Source: Sphingomonas aracearum (GTDB taxonomy: Bacteria > Pseudomonadota > Alphaproteobacteria > Sphingomonadales > Sphingomonadaceae). Taken from it: a DNA stretch of 64,000 nt. The stretch is taken from positions 1 to 64,000 of the forward strand of contig NZ_QQNB01000003.1 in the NCBI RefSeq assembly GCF_003345355.1, written 5' to 3'. The notes beneath the pieces were generated by a model, which had not been told where the DNA came from, did not search any database, and saw only the letters and a program-made list of their open reading frames with translations. The stretch's first letter is position 1; the number at the start of each line of letters is the position of its first letter. Position numbers and translations under genes: made by a program. This document shows, piece by piece, positions 56,279 through 64,000 of the stretch.

Positions 56279-57811
56279 CTAAGGCCGCGATCCCCGCGCA
56301 GGGGGCAGGTGCAGCACGTAGTTGCCCACATGCTCCTTGCGCGGCAAGGTCGCGTCCATGGCGTCGGCGATCGCCGGGCTGAACTGCTCGTCGAACCATT
56401 TGTAGCCGCGGTCCCCATCGGACAACACGGCGGCGATATGGCCATCGCGGATCCGCTTCACCAGCGTGCGTTCGTCCCAAAGTCCGGCAAAGGCCAGCTC
56501 CCGGAAGATCGCAGGCTCCCACACGACACGATGTCCCGTACGCAGCAGGAGCACCATGTCGTTGGACAGGATCGGCTCATCGAGGGGGCGGACGAGTGCC
56601 GCCAGCCGCTCGCCTTGCGCTTGCGAGCGACGCAGCAGGCGCAGGTGATCGGGACCCATCCGGAGCGCAACGGCAAGCGTCAGCAGCAGGGGCACTGCCG
56701 CGAACAGCGCCGCCAGCACGGGGCGACGAAGCCGCGCCTGCTCGGCCCCGCGTAGCAGCACGGTCACGGCACTGCCGGACAGGATCGCCAGGGCAGCCTC
56801 CCATTGCATGTAATAGGCGCTGCTCGATCCGTACTTGGCCGTGGTGACAAGCGAAAGCGTCGCCAGCCCCGCAAAAGCGAGAACCATCGGCCGGGTCAGG
56901 TCGCGAGGAACCGGCTCCGCCCCCGCCCTCGATCCGGGCGCCATGCAGCACAGCGTGCCGGCAAGTCCCAGAGCGATCAGCGGACGGTCGTTCGCCCGGG
57001 TGGCCTCTACCAGGTTCGGCAGGAGCCGGGAGAAGTCGAAGCGGTTGATGTTGTAGAGAACGAGATGGTTCAGCACCGTGCTGTCGAAAAGCAGAACGAG
57101 CGAGACCAGCGCGCCGCCCCCGAGGAGGAGGCAGGTTGCCATGCCCCGCAGGGCGGTACCGGGTCGGTACAGGCCGAGAACAAGGAAGGCGGCAGCGGCG
57201 GTGACCACCGAATTCTGCTTGCAGAACACGGAAACCACGAAGCTCGCCGCGGCAAGGTAGATCAGCCGCGGGCGCTCCCCCGCCTGCACCGCCAGCCACA
57301 GGCCCAGCAGCGCAAAGAAGCAGGCGGCGGGATCGACCCGCATCAGGGGCGCCCAGTCCTGAACCCCGGCGCAGCCCAGAAAGCAGAACACGCTCGCACC
57401 CGTCGCGAGACGGGCGATGGTCACCGTCGCCTCGCGGCGGACCAGACGATGGCTCAAGGCGCCGACAAGGATCGCCGAGCCCAGGGTGGAGCAGAGGGAC
57501 ACCAGTCGGCCCGCGGCCAGGGCATCAATGCCGGTGGCGGCCACCGCCGCGGTGAGAAGGTGATAGGCGGGCGGGTAATGGTAGACGATGGCGGGAAAGC
57601 GATCGATCGGCCCATAAGCCTTGCCGGCGACAATGTCGGCCATCTGCTGCCAGACGATGCCTTCGTTATAGTCCAGGCCATAAGCGAGCGGGATGGCGCC
57701 CACGAACCAGCGCACCAGCATGATGGCAGGAAAGGCGGCCGCGAGCGCCAGCACCACGACATAGCCGCGCCCGATGGGCACGAAGCCGAACCGCGTCAGA
57801 AACGAGCCCAT
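56279..57811 (-). CDS. GT-C-like membrane protein, unassigned
   Basis: A 510-residue inner-membrane protein with about eleven helices. An N-terminal loop carries LDYNEGIVWQQMADIVAGKAY and VYHYPPAYHLL, similar in place to the acidic motif of GT39/GT83 lipid-linked sugar transferases. A periplasmic C-terminal domain of about 90 residues includes ILSNDMVLLLRTGHRVVWEP. Start overlaps the stop of the methyltransferase gene (TGATG). Convergent with topA, 4 bases apart. Confidence 0.75.
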   Translation of the reverse strand: MGSFLTRFGFVPIGRGYVVVLALAAAFPAIMLVRWFVGAIPLAYGLDYNEGIVWQQMADIVAGKAYGPIDRFPAIVYHYPPAYHLLTAAVAATGIDALAAGRLVSLCSTLGSAILVGALSHRLVRREATVTIARLATGASVFCFLGCAGVQDWAPLMRVDPAACFFALLGLWLAVQAGERPRLIYLAAASFVVSVFCKQNSVVTAAAAFLVLGLYRPGTALRGMATCLLLGGGALVSLVLLFDSTVLNHLVLYNINRFDFSRLLPNLVEATRANDRPLIALGLAGTLCCMAPGSRAGAEPVPRDLTRPMVLAFAGLATLSLVTTAKYGSSSAYYMQWEAALAILSGSAVTVLLRGAEQARLRRPVLAALFAAVPLLLTLAVALRMGPDHLRLLRRSQAQGERLAALVRPLDEPILSNDMVLLLRTGHRVVWEPAIFRELAFAGLWDERTLVKRIRDGHIAAVLSDGDRGYKWFDEQFSPAIADAMDATLPRKEHVGNYVLHLPPARGSRP

Positions 57812-58452
57812 CAGCTGCGCCGCGGTTGCGCGACCAACAGCATCTGCTTGCCCATCGGCTTGACGGGACTGGCAAGATAGGCGGCGATCAGGAAGCCCCA
57901 GCTCGGCAGCCGCGACTTCACCGTCAGCGGCAGGAACCTCTTGCGCACCTCCACCACCTGCCAGCCGCAGGAGGCGAGCAGATCGGCCAGCGAGATGTGG
58001 GAATAGACCGCCACATGGGTGTAGTCGTCGAAATATTCCTTGTAGGCGTACCGGTAATTGGGCTGGAGCATGGTGAAGCTGCCCCGGTCGGAAAGCACGC
58101 GAGCCAGCGCCTCCAGCATGGTGACGAATTCCGCCTGGCTGAGATGCTCCACCAGGTTCGAGGCGAATGCGTAATCGACCGACTTCGCGGGCAAGGCAGC
58201 CAGGTCGCCCGCCGTTCCGACGATCGTCTCCACGCCGGGCGCTGCGTGGCGCGTGATCCCTTCCCACAAGTCCAGAGCGATCCGCCGCCTGGCTCGAACG
58301 GCGTTCACGAAGTCGCAATAGCCGGCGCCGAGATCCAGCACGGTGTCCTCGGCACCGATCCGGTGCCGGAAAAAATAGCGCCAGAGCGCACGCCAGACCG
58401 CGCCGCGCTTCGGATCCTCGGCCAGGCGGGTGTCGTGATAGGCGTCGCTCAT
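57811..58452 (-). CDS. SAM-dependent methyltransferase, class I
   Basis: A 213-residue enzyme with motif I in VLDLGAGYCDFVNAV, an acidic DLWEG at strand 2 and an SNLVEHL motif at strand 4. The C-terminal part (about 160-213) is hydrophobic, AFLIAAYLASPVKPMG-like, suggesting membrane association. It resembles methyltransferases found in glycan and lipid loci. It overlaps the GT2 stop by 4 bases and the next gene by 1, so the three are translationally coupled. Confidence 0.82.
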   Translation of the reverse strand: MSDAYHDTRLAEDPKRGAVWRALWRYFFRHRIGAEDTVLDLGAGYCDFVNAVRARRRIALDLWEGITRHAAPGVETIVGTAGDLAALPAKSVDYAFASNLVEHLSQAEFVTMLEALARVLSDRGSFTMLQPNYRYAYKEYFDDYTHVAVYSHISLADLLASCGWQVVEVRKRFLPLTVKSRLPSWGFLIAAYLASPVKPMGKQMLLVAQPRRS

Positions 58453-59435
58453 GCCGCCCACCGCCAGTCCGTCAGGATACCGCGGATCATCCGCAGCCCC
58501 ACCGTGAAGCCTCGCCAGTCGTTCACGTTGCCCCCTTTGCTGATGCCCACCCGCTGGTGGAACGTCACCGGACATTCCACCACCACCATGTTGAGCGCGA
58601 GCGCCGTGTCCAGCAGATGGGCGTTGAATTCCAGATTTATCGCCGGGTCGACCGCCGGCAGCAATCGGTGAAGCGCGGCGCGGTGGCACAGTTTATAGGT
58701 CGTGCCCACGTCCGTGAGTGTCGCGCGCCCCAGATGTTTGGCTTCCAGCAGCTTCGCGACGAACAGGTTGCCATAATACATGAATGTGCTGAGCTGCGTG
58801 CGGTATTGGCGCAGCGGCTCAACGATCCTGGTTCCGTTCACGATATCGCCATGACGTGCGTAGGCGATCAGCTTGTCGATATCGTAGGCGCGAAACGTGC
58901 GATCGCCTTCGCACAGGATGATCAGATCGGCGTCCGCCCACGCGGCCGCCTCGGACAGGCAACGATGGACACACCGCCCATAACCGGGCTGAAGCTCGTC
59001 AAACGTGATCGCTCCGGCTTCCGCCGCGAGGGGGTATGTCGCGTCTTTGCTGTTGTTGCTGACGACGATCACCCTCGCGACGGCGGGATGGGACAGGAAA
59101 TCACGCACGCTTTCGGCGATGCTGTCTTCGTCGTCATAGGCCGTAAGCGCGACGGTCACCCGGCTGGGCGGCAGGGCCTCCTCGCGGATCGGGTGATCCG
59201 GCTTGCGATGGCGAAGGAGGTACAGGAGGTCTAGCAGGCAGAGCGCAAGACCCAGGACCAGCGGCACGCCACTATACCAGACCAGCCACTCGGCAAGCCG
59301 GTCGAGCTGCGCATGCCATGGCAGCAGGTAGCGCGGGACGAACAGAAGGACGCCGACGAGATAGGCTGCCAAACCGAAGGCGGCGACCACGATGCCGTAC
59401 AACAGGTAGGGTGGATGGCTTCGCAACGGGCGCAT
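58449..59435 (-). CDS. membrane glycosyltransferase family 2
   Basis: A 328-residue GT-A enzyme. Two N-terminal helices (about 11-35 and 53-75) anchor it. The catalytic domain has the donor motif VTVALTAYDDEDSIAESV, an acidic pair in LIILCEGDRTFRAYDID, and the acceptor-side TDVGTTYKL. It is similar to dolichyl/undecaprenyl-phosphate sugar synthases, which make lipid-linked sugars used by GT-C enzymes like the one at 56279. First gene of the operon. Confidence 0.85.
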   Translation of the reverse strand: MRPLRSHPPYLLYGIVVAAFGLAAYLVGVLLFVPRYLLPWHAQLDRLAEWLVWYSGVPLVLGLALCLLDLLYLLRHRKPDHPIREEALPPSRVTVALTAYDDEDSIAESVRDFLSHPAVARVIVVSNNSKDATYPLAAEAGAITFDELQPGYGRCVHRCLSEAAAWADADLIILCEGDRTFRAYDIDKLIAYARHGDIVNGTRIVEPLRQYRTQLSTFMYYGNLFVAKLLEAKHLGRATLTDVGTTYKLCHRAALHRLLPAVDPAINLEFNAHLLDTALALNMVVVECPVTFHQRVGISKGGNVNDWRGFTVGLRMIRGILTDWRWAA

Positions 59436-59524
59436 GGCGCCCCGTAGCCCGGTTTCCGAGCAAGTCCACCTCTGCGGCGGCCCCGGCGTTCTTGCGCGAC
59501 AGGCGGCCGGGCGGGTTCTCGGAC

Positions 59525-59821
59525 TTACGCCGCCCTTGCCTGCGTGCTCGCGATCCAGGTGCGGGCGGCTTTCTGGGCGGTGGAGATCTCGCGCGCCGTC
59601 ATGTCTTCGGCGATTTCCGCGCGGCACATCTGCGCCGCCTCGCTGCCGGCGACGGCGGCCAGGTTGAACCATTTGTGCGCTTCGATCAGGTCGATGTCGA
59701 TGCCGGCCGCGCCGCTCGAATAGACCATGCCGAGGTCGTACAAGGCGTCCACATTGCCCCGCGCCGCATCGGCGAGGCGGCTGTCGATCAGAAACTGCGC
59801 GTTCTTGAAACTGCTTGCCAT
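59525..59821 (-). CDS. Sel1-like/TPR repeat protein, small
   Basis: A 98-residue protein with one to two Sel1-like helical repeats (ALYDLGMVYSSGAAGIDIDL, AHKWFNLAAVAGSEAA). Such repeats mediate protein contacts. Start ATG 59821 follows AGGGG at about 9 bases. No partner can be named. Divergent from mipZ. Confidence 0.7.
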   Translation of the reverse strand: MASSFKNAQFLIDSRLADAARGNVDALYDLGMVYSSGAAGIDIDLIEAHKWFNLAAVAGSEAAQMCRAEIAEDMTAREISTAQKAARTWIASTQARAA

Positions 59822-59952
59822 TGCATGGAACCCCTGTTCCCCCCTTTTCCCAGGAGGCACCTTGGGACCGCAGCTGCAAAGAAATGGTTAACGCGCATTC
59901 ACGACGTTTGCGAAGGTTTGCCCCGGCAAACGCGCTCGGCTAAAGCCGGAAC

Positions 59953-60744
59953 ATGAGCCACCCGCACGTCATCGTCTTCGCCAACGAGAAGGGCGGCACC
60001 GGAAAATCCACGACGGCGGTGCACGTCGCCATCGCGCTGGCCGCCAAGGGCGCCAACGTCTCCTGCCTCGATCTCGACCATCGCCAGCGCACGCTGGGCC
60101 GGTATCTCGACAATCGCCGCGAGACGATGAAGCGGTCGGGCCGCGAGCTGCCCATGCCGCGCTACGAAACGCATGACGGCGAGACGGAGGCGGTGTTCAA
60201 CGCCGCGCTGGAAAAGCTGACGCCCGGCGCCGACTTCCTGATCTTCGACACGCCGGGCCGCGACGATCCGTTCGGCCGCGCCGCGATCCTCAACGCCGAT
60301 ACGCTGGTCACGCCGATGAACGACAGCTTCGTCGATTTCGACCTGATCGGCCAGGTGGACCCCGAGACGTTCAAGGTCGCCCGGCCGAGCTTCTATTCGG
60401 AGCTGATCTGGGAATCGCGCAAGCGCCGCGCCAAGGCGGACGGCGGCACCATCGACTGGGTGGTGCTGCGCAACCGCGTGCAGCATATCGAGGCGCGCAA
60501 CATGCGCCGCGTGTCGGAGGCGCTGGACCAGCTCGCCAAGCGGGTGGGCTTTCGCATCGTGCCGGGCCTGGGCGAGCGCGTGATCTACCGCGAGCTGTTC
60601 CCCAAGGGGCTGACCATGCTCGACGCCAAGGAGTTCGGCGAGATGGGCCTTTCCCATGTCGCCGCGCGGCAGGAATTGCGCGAGATGATGTCCGCTCTGG
60701 CGCTGCCGGAGCCGGGCATGCCGCTCTTCGCCACCGCTTCCTGA
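59953..60744 (+). CDS. mipZ: division plane positioning ATPase MipZ
   Basis: A 263-residue deviant-Walker ParA-family ATPase that forms a gradient from the cell poles and inhibits FtsZ, placing division at midcell in alphaproteobacteria. The P-loop is KGGTGKSTTAVH; FDTPGRDDPFG and MNDSFVDFDLIGQV are MipZ-specific blocks, and the Pro-Gly tail is typical. Length is normal. No ParB or parS site is seen nearby. Confidence 0.95.
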   Translation: MSHPHVIVFANEKGGTGKSTTAVHVAIALAAKGANVSCLDLDHRQRTLGRYLDNRRETMKRSGRELPMPRYETHDGETEAVFNAALEKLTPGADFLIFDTPGRDDPFGRAAILNADTLVTPMNDSFVDFDLIGQVDPETFKVARPSFYSELIWESRKRRAKADGGTIDWVVLRNRVQHIEARNMRRVSEALDQLAKRVGFRIVPGLGERVIYRELFPKGLTMLDAKEFGEMGLSHVAARQELREMMSALALPEPGMPLFATAS

Positions 60745-60756
60745 TCCGGCCGGGCG

Positions 60757-61014
60757 GTGGCCAAGCTCCTCCTCATCGCCGGAATCCTTTATCTCGGCTG
60801 GTGGCTGCTCCTGCGGCCCCGCCCCAAGGCGAAGAGCATCAGCGAGGCGGAGGCGTGCGACATCCTCGGCGTGTCCCCGACGGCGGACGCCGCGGACGTG
60901 CGCGCCGCCCACCGCCGGCTCGTGTCCGCCGTGCACCCGGACCGCGGCGGCTCGGCGGGGCTGACGCGCCGGATCAATGCCGCGCGCGACGTGTTGTTGC
61001 GGGAGCGTAGCTGA
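60757..61014 (+). CDS. membrane-anchored J-domain protein
   Basis: An 85-residue protein: one N-terminal membrane helix (about 3-18), a short basic linker, and a J-domain (about 27-82) with the HPD motif in SAVHPDRGG that stimulates Hsp70 ATPase. The J-domain starts [23 protein letters not shown] start. It follows mipZ by 12 bases and may be co-transcribed. It likely recruits DnaK to the inner membrane, by inference. Confidence 0.82.
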   Translation: MAKLLLIAGILYLGWWLLLRPRPKAKSISEAEACDILGVSPTADAADVRAAHRRLVSAVHPDRGGSAGLTRRINAARDVLLRERS

Positions 61015-61025
61015 TCTCCGGCGCC

Positions 61026-61046
61026 CGACCGGAGGAAAACCGGTCG
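61026..61046 (+). promoter_or_regulatory. hairpin just before the ribosome site of the sugar-phosphate mutase gene
   Basis: CGACCGG and CCGGTCG form a perfect 7-pair stem with loop AGGAAAA. The likely ribosome site AGGAG (61047-61051) follows directly, 6 bases before the ATG. Confidence 0.45.
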
Positions 61047-61057
61047 AGGAGCCCCGC

Positions 61058-62440
61058 ATGACCCACCAGTTTCATCCGAGCGCGCTGCGCGAGTACGACA
61101 TTCGCGGCATCGTCGGGAGCACGCTGGGCACGGCGGATGCCGAGGCGATCGGCCGCGGCTTCGCCACCGTGCTGCGCCGGGCGGGCGGCACCCGCGTGGC
61201 GGTGGGGCGCGACGGGCGCCTGTCCTCGCCCGAACTCGAAGCGGCGCTGGTGCGCGGGCTCACCGCCAGCGGCGTGGACGTGGTGCGGATCGGCCTGGGG
61301 CCCACCCCGATGCTATATTATGCCGAGGTTGTGCTGGAAGTGGATGGCGGCATCCAGATAACGGGCAGCCATAATCCCGCCGAGTATAACGGCTTCAAGA
61401 TGGTGCTGCAGCACCAGCCGTTCTTCGGCGAGGACATCCAGAAGCTGGGCGCGATGGCGGCGGCGGGCGACTGGGAAGACGGCGCCGGCGCGGTGACCGA
61501 TGCCGATATCGCCGATGACTATGTCGGCCGCCTGGTGGCCGGCTATGGCGGCGGCAGCTTCCGGATCGGCTGGGACATGGGCAACGGCGCCGCCGGCCCG
61601 GTCATCGAGAAGCTGGTTCAGCACTTGCCGGGTGAGCACCACCTGCTGTTCGCCGATGTGGACGGTAATTTCCCCAACCATCATCCCGACCCTACCGAGG
61701 AGGCGAACCTTGCCGACCTGAAGCGGCTTGTCGCGGAGAAGCGCCTCGATTTCGGACTGGCCTTTGACGGCGACGGGGACCGGATCGGCGCAATCGACGG
61801 CCAGGGCCGCGTGATCTGGGGCGATCAGCTTCTGTCCATTCTGGCGGCACCCGTGCTGAAGCAGCATCCCGGCGCGGCGATCATCGCCGACGTGAAGGCC
61901 AGCCAGGCCCTGTTCGACCGCATCGCCGAGCTCGGCGGCACCCCCGTCATGTGGAAGACCGGGCACAGCCTGATGAAGACGAGGATGAAGGAACTGGGCG
62001 CGCCGCTCGCCGGCGAGATGAGCGGCCACCTGTTCTTCGGCGGCGACTATTACGGCTTCGACGACGCGCCCTATGCCGCGGTGCAGCTGATCCGCGCGGT
62101 GCATGTCTCCGGCCGCTCTCTCGCCGAGCTGCGCGACGACATGCCCGAGCTGGCGAGCACGCCCGAGCTGCGCTTTCAGGTGGACGAGAGCCGCAAGTTC
62201 GCGGTGGTGGACGAGGTGCTCGAGCGGCTGGAGCGATCGGGCGCCGACGTGAACCGCATCGACGGGGCGCGCGTCACCACCGCCGACGGCTGGTGGCTGC
62301 TGCGCGCCTCCAACACGCAGGACGTGCTGGTGGCGCGCGCAGAGGCGAAGGACCAGGCGGCTCTGGAACGGCTGGTGGCGCAGATCGACGAACAGCTCGC
62401 CGCGTCCGGCATCCGGCGCGGAGCCCAGGCGGCGCATTGA
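61058..62440 (+). CDS. phosphomannomutase/phosphoglucomutase
   Basis: A 460-residue alpha-D-phosphohexomutase that interconverts hexose-6- and hexose-1-phosphates to supply GDP-mannose or UDP-glucose for exopolysaccharide and envelope glycans. The phosphoserine loop is TGSHNP (Ser104), the metal loop FDGDGDR and the sugar-binding [10 protein letters not shown] follow in order. It resembles PgmG of Sphingomonas, used in sphingan synthesis. ATG 61058 is the conserved start; an in-frame upstream reading is shadow. Confidence 0.95.
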   Translation: MTHQFHPSALREYDIRGIVGSTLGTADAEAIGRGFATVLRRAGGTRVAVGRDGRLSSPELEAALVRGLTASGVDVVRIGLGPTPMLYYAEVVLEVDGGIQITGSHNPAEYNGFKMVLQHQPFFGEDIQKLGAMAAAGDWEDGAGAVTDADIADDYVGRLVAGYGGGSFRIGWDMGNGAAGPVIEKLVQHLPGEHHLLFADVDGNFPNHHPDPTEEANLADLKRLVAEKRLDFGLAFDGDGDRIGAIDGQGRVIWGDQLLSILAAPVLKQHPGAAIIADVKASQALFDRIAELGGTPVMWKTGHSLMKTRMKELGAPLAGEMSGHLFFGGDYYGFDDAPYAAVQLIRAVHVSGRSLAELRDDMPELASTPELRFQVDESRKFAVVDEVLERLERSGADVNRIDGARVTTADGWWLLRASNTQDVLVARAEAKDQAALERLVAQIDEQLAASGIRRGAQAAH

Positions 62441-62471
62441 CAGGATCGGCGGCAGGCATAGTCTCCCCGCC

Positions 62472-62933
62472 ATGATCCACGACGACACGCCCGAGCGCGA
62501 GCTCGACCGCTTTCGCGCCAGCACCACCAAGTGGCTGTTCGGCAGCTTCGCGGGCTGGCTTACGCTGCTGTTGTGCGGCGTGGGCGTCGGCTTCGTGCTG
62601 CTGGGGCTCCGCTGGCTGCGCAACACCAGCTCGGCCTATCACCTTACCGATCAGCGGCTGATCGTGCGGCAGGGCCTGTTCAACAAGTCGATCGACGAGA
62701 TCGAGCTGTACCGCATCAAGGACGTGCGGGTGCGTTTCTCGCTCATCAACCAGCTGACGGGCATCGGCACCATCACCATCACCTCCAGCGATCGCACCGG
62801 CGACGGCGTTCTCGTGCTGCGCGACGTGCCGCTGGCGCCCGAGCGGCGCGAGGCGATCCGCCGGCTGGTGGACAAGGCGCGGCGCCTGCGCGGGGTGCGC
62901 GAACTGGACGTGGACCGCGACGTGGTGGCCTGA
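62472..62933 (+). CDS. PH domain-like membrane protein (YdbT/bPH2 type)
   Basis: A 153-residue protein: one or two membrane helices (about 20-50) and a cytosolic bacterial PH domain (about 55-125) with the family pattern YHLTDQRLIVRQGLFNKSIDEIEL and ITSSDRTGDGVLVL. Function is not known. It follows the mutase gene by 31 bases. Confidence 0.83.
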   Translation: MIHDDTPERELDRFRASTTKWLFGSFAGWLTLLLCGVGVGFVLLGLRWLRNTSSAYHLTDQRLIVRQGLFNKSIDEIELYRIKDVRVRFSLINQLTGIGTITITSSDRTGDGVLVLRDVPLAPERREAIRRLVDKARRLRGVRELDVDRDVVA

Positions 62934-62953
62934 CAGCGGCCGTGCTCCTCCGA

Positions 62954-63766
62954 TCAGGGATTCGCCCGCGCGAAGGCAGCGGCTTCCTCCACCTGCGCCG
63001 CCGAGGGCGTGACGCCGGTATAGAGCACGAACTGCTGCAACGCCTGCAGCGTCGCCACCTCGGTTCCGGTGATGCGGCGCTTGCCGGCCTCCGCCGCCGC
63101 GCGGAGGAATGGTGTTTCGGGCGGATATTGCACAACATCGAAGGCGACCTCGCACCGGGCGATCATCTCTCCGGGGAACGCCAGCGCAGCCTCGTCGGCG
63201 CCGGTCATGCCGAGCGGCGTCACGTTGACCAATAGCGGCGCGGCCTCGCCCGGCTCGGCGCTCCAGCGATAGCCGTACAGGTCGGCCAGCGCCCTGCCCG
63301 CCTCCTCGTTGCGCGCGACGATCGTGCCGTTGGCGAAGCCGCTGTCGTGCAGCGCCGCCGCCACTGCCCTGGCCATGCCGCCCGACCCGCGCAGCACGAA
63401 GGGCATCGTGCGATCCAGATCGGCGACGAGATCCACCACCGCGCCGTAATCCGTGTTGTGCCCGGTCAGCACGCCATCGTCGTTGACGATCGTGTTCACG
63501 CTGTCGATCGCCGCCGCGCTGGGCGCCAGCCCGTCCAGCAGCGCGATCACCGCCTCCTTGAACGGCATGGAGATCGCGCATCCGCGGACGTTCAGCGCCC
63601 GGATGCCGCCGATCGCGGCCGGCAGGTCGGTGGTGGAAAAGCTCTTGTAGACGAAGTCCAGCCCGGTCGCCTCGTAAAGCCGGTTGTGGAAGCGGGTGCC
63701 GAAATTGCCGGGGCGCGCCGACAGGGACATGCACAGGCGCGTCTCGCGTCCGATCAGCGGCTTCAT
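62954..63766 (-). CDS. shikimate 5-dehydrogenase-like protein
   Basis: A 270-residue AroE/YdiB-family NAD(P)-dependent dehydrogenase. The shikimate-binding Lys is in ISMPFKEAVIALLDG and the nucleotide loop is RGSGGMARAVAAALHDSG, a Ser in place of the canonical GAGG. This places it with the AroE-like (HI0607) branch rather than core AroE, so its role may be quinate/shikimate or another acid. ATG 63766 has GGAGG six bases upstream. Confidence 0.85.
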   Translation of the reverse strand: MKPLIGRETRLCMSLSARPGNFGTRFHNRLYEATGLDFVYKSFSTTDLPAAIGGIRALNVRGCAISMPFKEAVIALLDGLAPSAAAIDSVNTIVNDDGVLTGHNTDYGAVVDLVADLDRTMPFVLRGSGGMARAVAAALHDSGFANGTIVARNEEAGRALADLYGYRWSAEPGEAAPLLVNVTPLGMTGADEAALAFPGEMIARCEVAFDVVQYPPETPFLRAAAEAGKRRITGTEVATLQALQQFVLYTGVTPSAAQVEEAAAFARANP

Positions 63767-63821
63767 GGGGGCACCTCCAAGGGCTGGATTTGACAGGCTT
63801 TCGCGCCCACATACGGCCAAC

Positions 63822-64000
63822 ATGCCTCCCCCCAAACCCCAGATCGTCCGCGTTATCGACCTCGAGACCACCGGCAGCGCCCCGCCCGCGCACGGCGTGC
63901 TGGAAATCGGCTGGCAGGACGTCGCGCTGGGCGCGGACGGTCGCTGGGAGCTGGAAGGCGAGGGCGGGAACCTGATGGTCAACCCCGGCCGGCCCATCCC
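63822..64000 (+). CDS. DnaQ-like 3'-5' exonuclease, N-terminal part only
   Basis: The last 179 bases encode the first 59 residues of a protein. The Exo I motif DLETTG near residue 13 (RVIDLETTG) shows the DEDD exonuclease fold, as in the DNA polymerase III epsilon subunit or exonuclease-domain proteins. The gene is cut by the window end, so its class cannot be decided. Confidence 0.8.
   Translation, partial: MPPPKPQIVRVIDLETTGSAPPAHGVLEIGWQDVALGADGRWELEGEGGNLMVNPGRPI

Noticed and set aside
52177..56445. Very long open frame on the minus strand opposite topA and its neighbours
   Set aside because: It is antisense to clear genes, has biased Arg/Gly/Leu-rich content and no family features; high GC keeps frames open.
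59953..60744. ParA and a nearby replication origin
   Set aside because: MipZ-specific blocks are present, and no parB, parS or dnaA boxes were seen.

Overview
The window is a gene-dense, high-GC stretch of bacterial chromosome, almost certainly from the alphaproteobacterial order Sphingomonadales (Sphingomonas or a near relative). The signs are a MipZ division-plane ATPase, a C4-type 5-aminolevulinate synthase (HemA), the aa3 oxidase assembly set CtaB/CtaG/SURF1, a DUF4167 gene next to prmC, the pdxJ-acpS-lepB run, many GTG/TTG starts, and start/stop overlaps of 1 to 4 bases between neighbours. No tRNA, rRNA, CRISPR array, transposase or integrase was seen. About 70 genes are supported. Most are conserved housekeeping genes, mixed with small envelope and glycan loci.

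Layout. 0.2-3.9 kb: a polysaccharide flippase, a small membrane protein, a zinc alcohol dehydrogenase and a DUF4142 periplasmic protein that may have a general-stress promoter. 4-10 kb (minus strand): hisS-prfA-prmC-DUF4167 (translation and its termination) and an MscS channel. 10.3-12.8 kb: an M61 peptidase and ppa. 13-16.6 kb (minus): DMT transporter, GNAT, SMR transporter, a frameshifted TfoX-N gene, an unknown 98-residue protein and ispG. 16.7-23.4 kb: mixed small genes, an S1/P1-like nuclease, an SDR, DUF2490, phhB, a zincin and ccmAB. 23.5-32.9 kb (minus): a methyltransferase, thrC and the cytochrome c oxidase cluster ctaC-ctaD-(unknown)-ctaB-(small TM protein)-ctaG-ctaE-SURF1.

33.1-37.9 kb (plus): pyrE, a serine hydrolase, pdxJ, acpS, lepB and an AI-2E family permease, packed as one probable operon. 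37.9-43.1 kb: an envelope/glycan locus with two GT4-type glycosyltransferases, a polytopic protein of unknown family, a DUF2141 protein and a GT-C-like membrane protein. 43.1-49.7 kb: ubiG, lysC, DUF3429, hemA, murI, plsY and dprA. 49.7-53.7 kb: a four-gene block (GH13 alpha-glucosidase flanked by REP-like repeats, a GT4 glycosyltransferase, an acidic coiled-coil protein, a TMEM175-like channel) lies between dprA and topA. 56.3-59.4 kb (minus): a tight three-gene operon of a membrane GT2, a SAM methyltransferase and a GT-C-like protein. 59.5-64 kb: a Sel1-like protein, mipZ, a membrane-anchored J-domain protein, a phosphomannomutase/phosphoglucomutase, a PH-domain protein, an AroE-like dehydrogenase and the start of a DnaQ-like exonuclease cut by the window edge.

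Functionally, the heme and respiration genes (hemA, ctaB, ctaG, SURF1, ctaCDE, ccmAB) and the glycan genes (flippase, several glycosyltransferases, the sugar-phosphate mutase) are the two themes. The best candidates for undescribed biology are the coupled module at 39075-41711 and the GT2-methyltransferase-GT-C operon at 56279-59435. Both look like small glycolipid or lipid-linked sugar modification systems whose substrate cannot be read from sequence. All family names come from reading motifs by eye; no database search was run.
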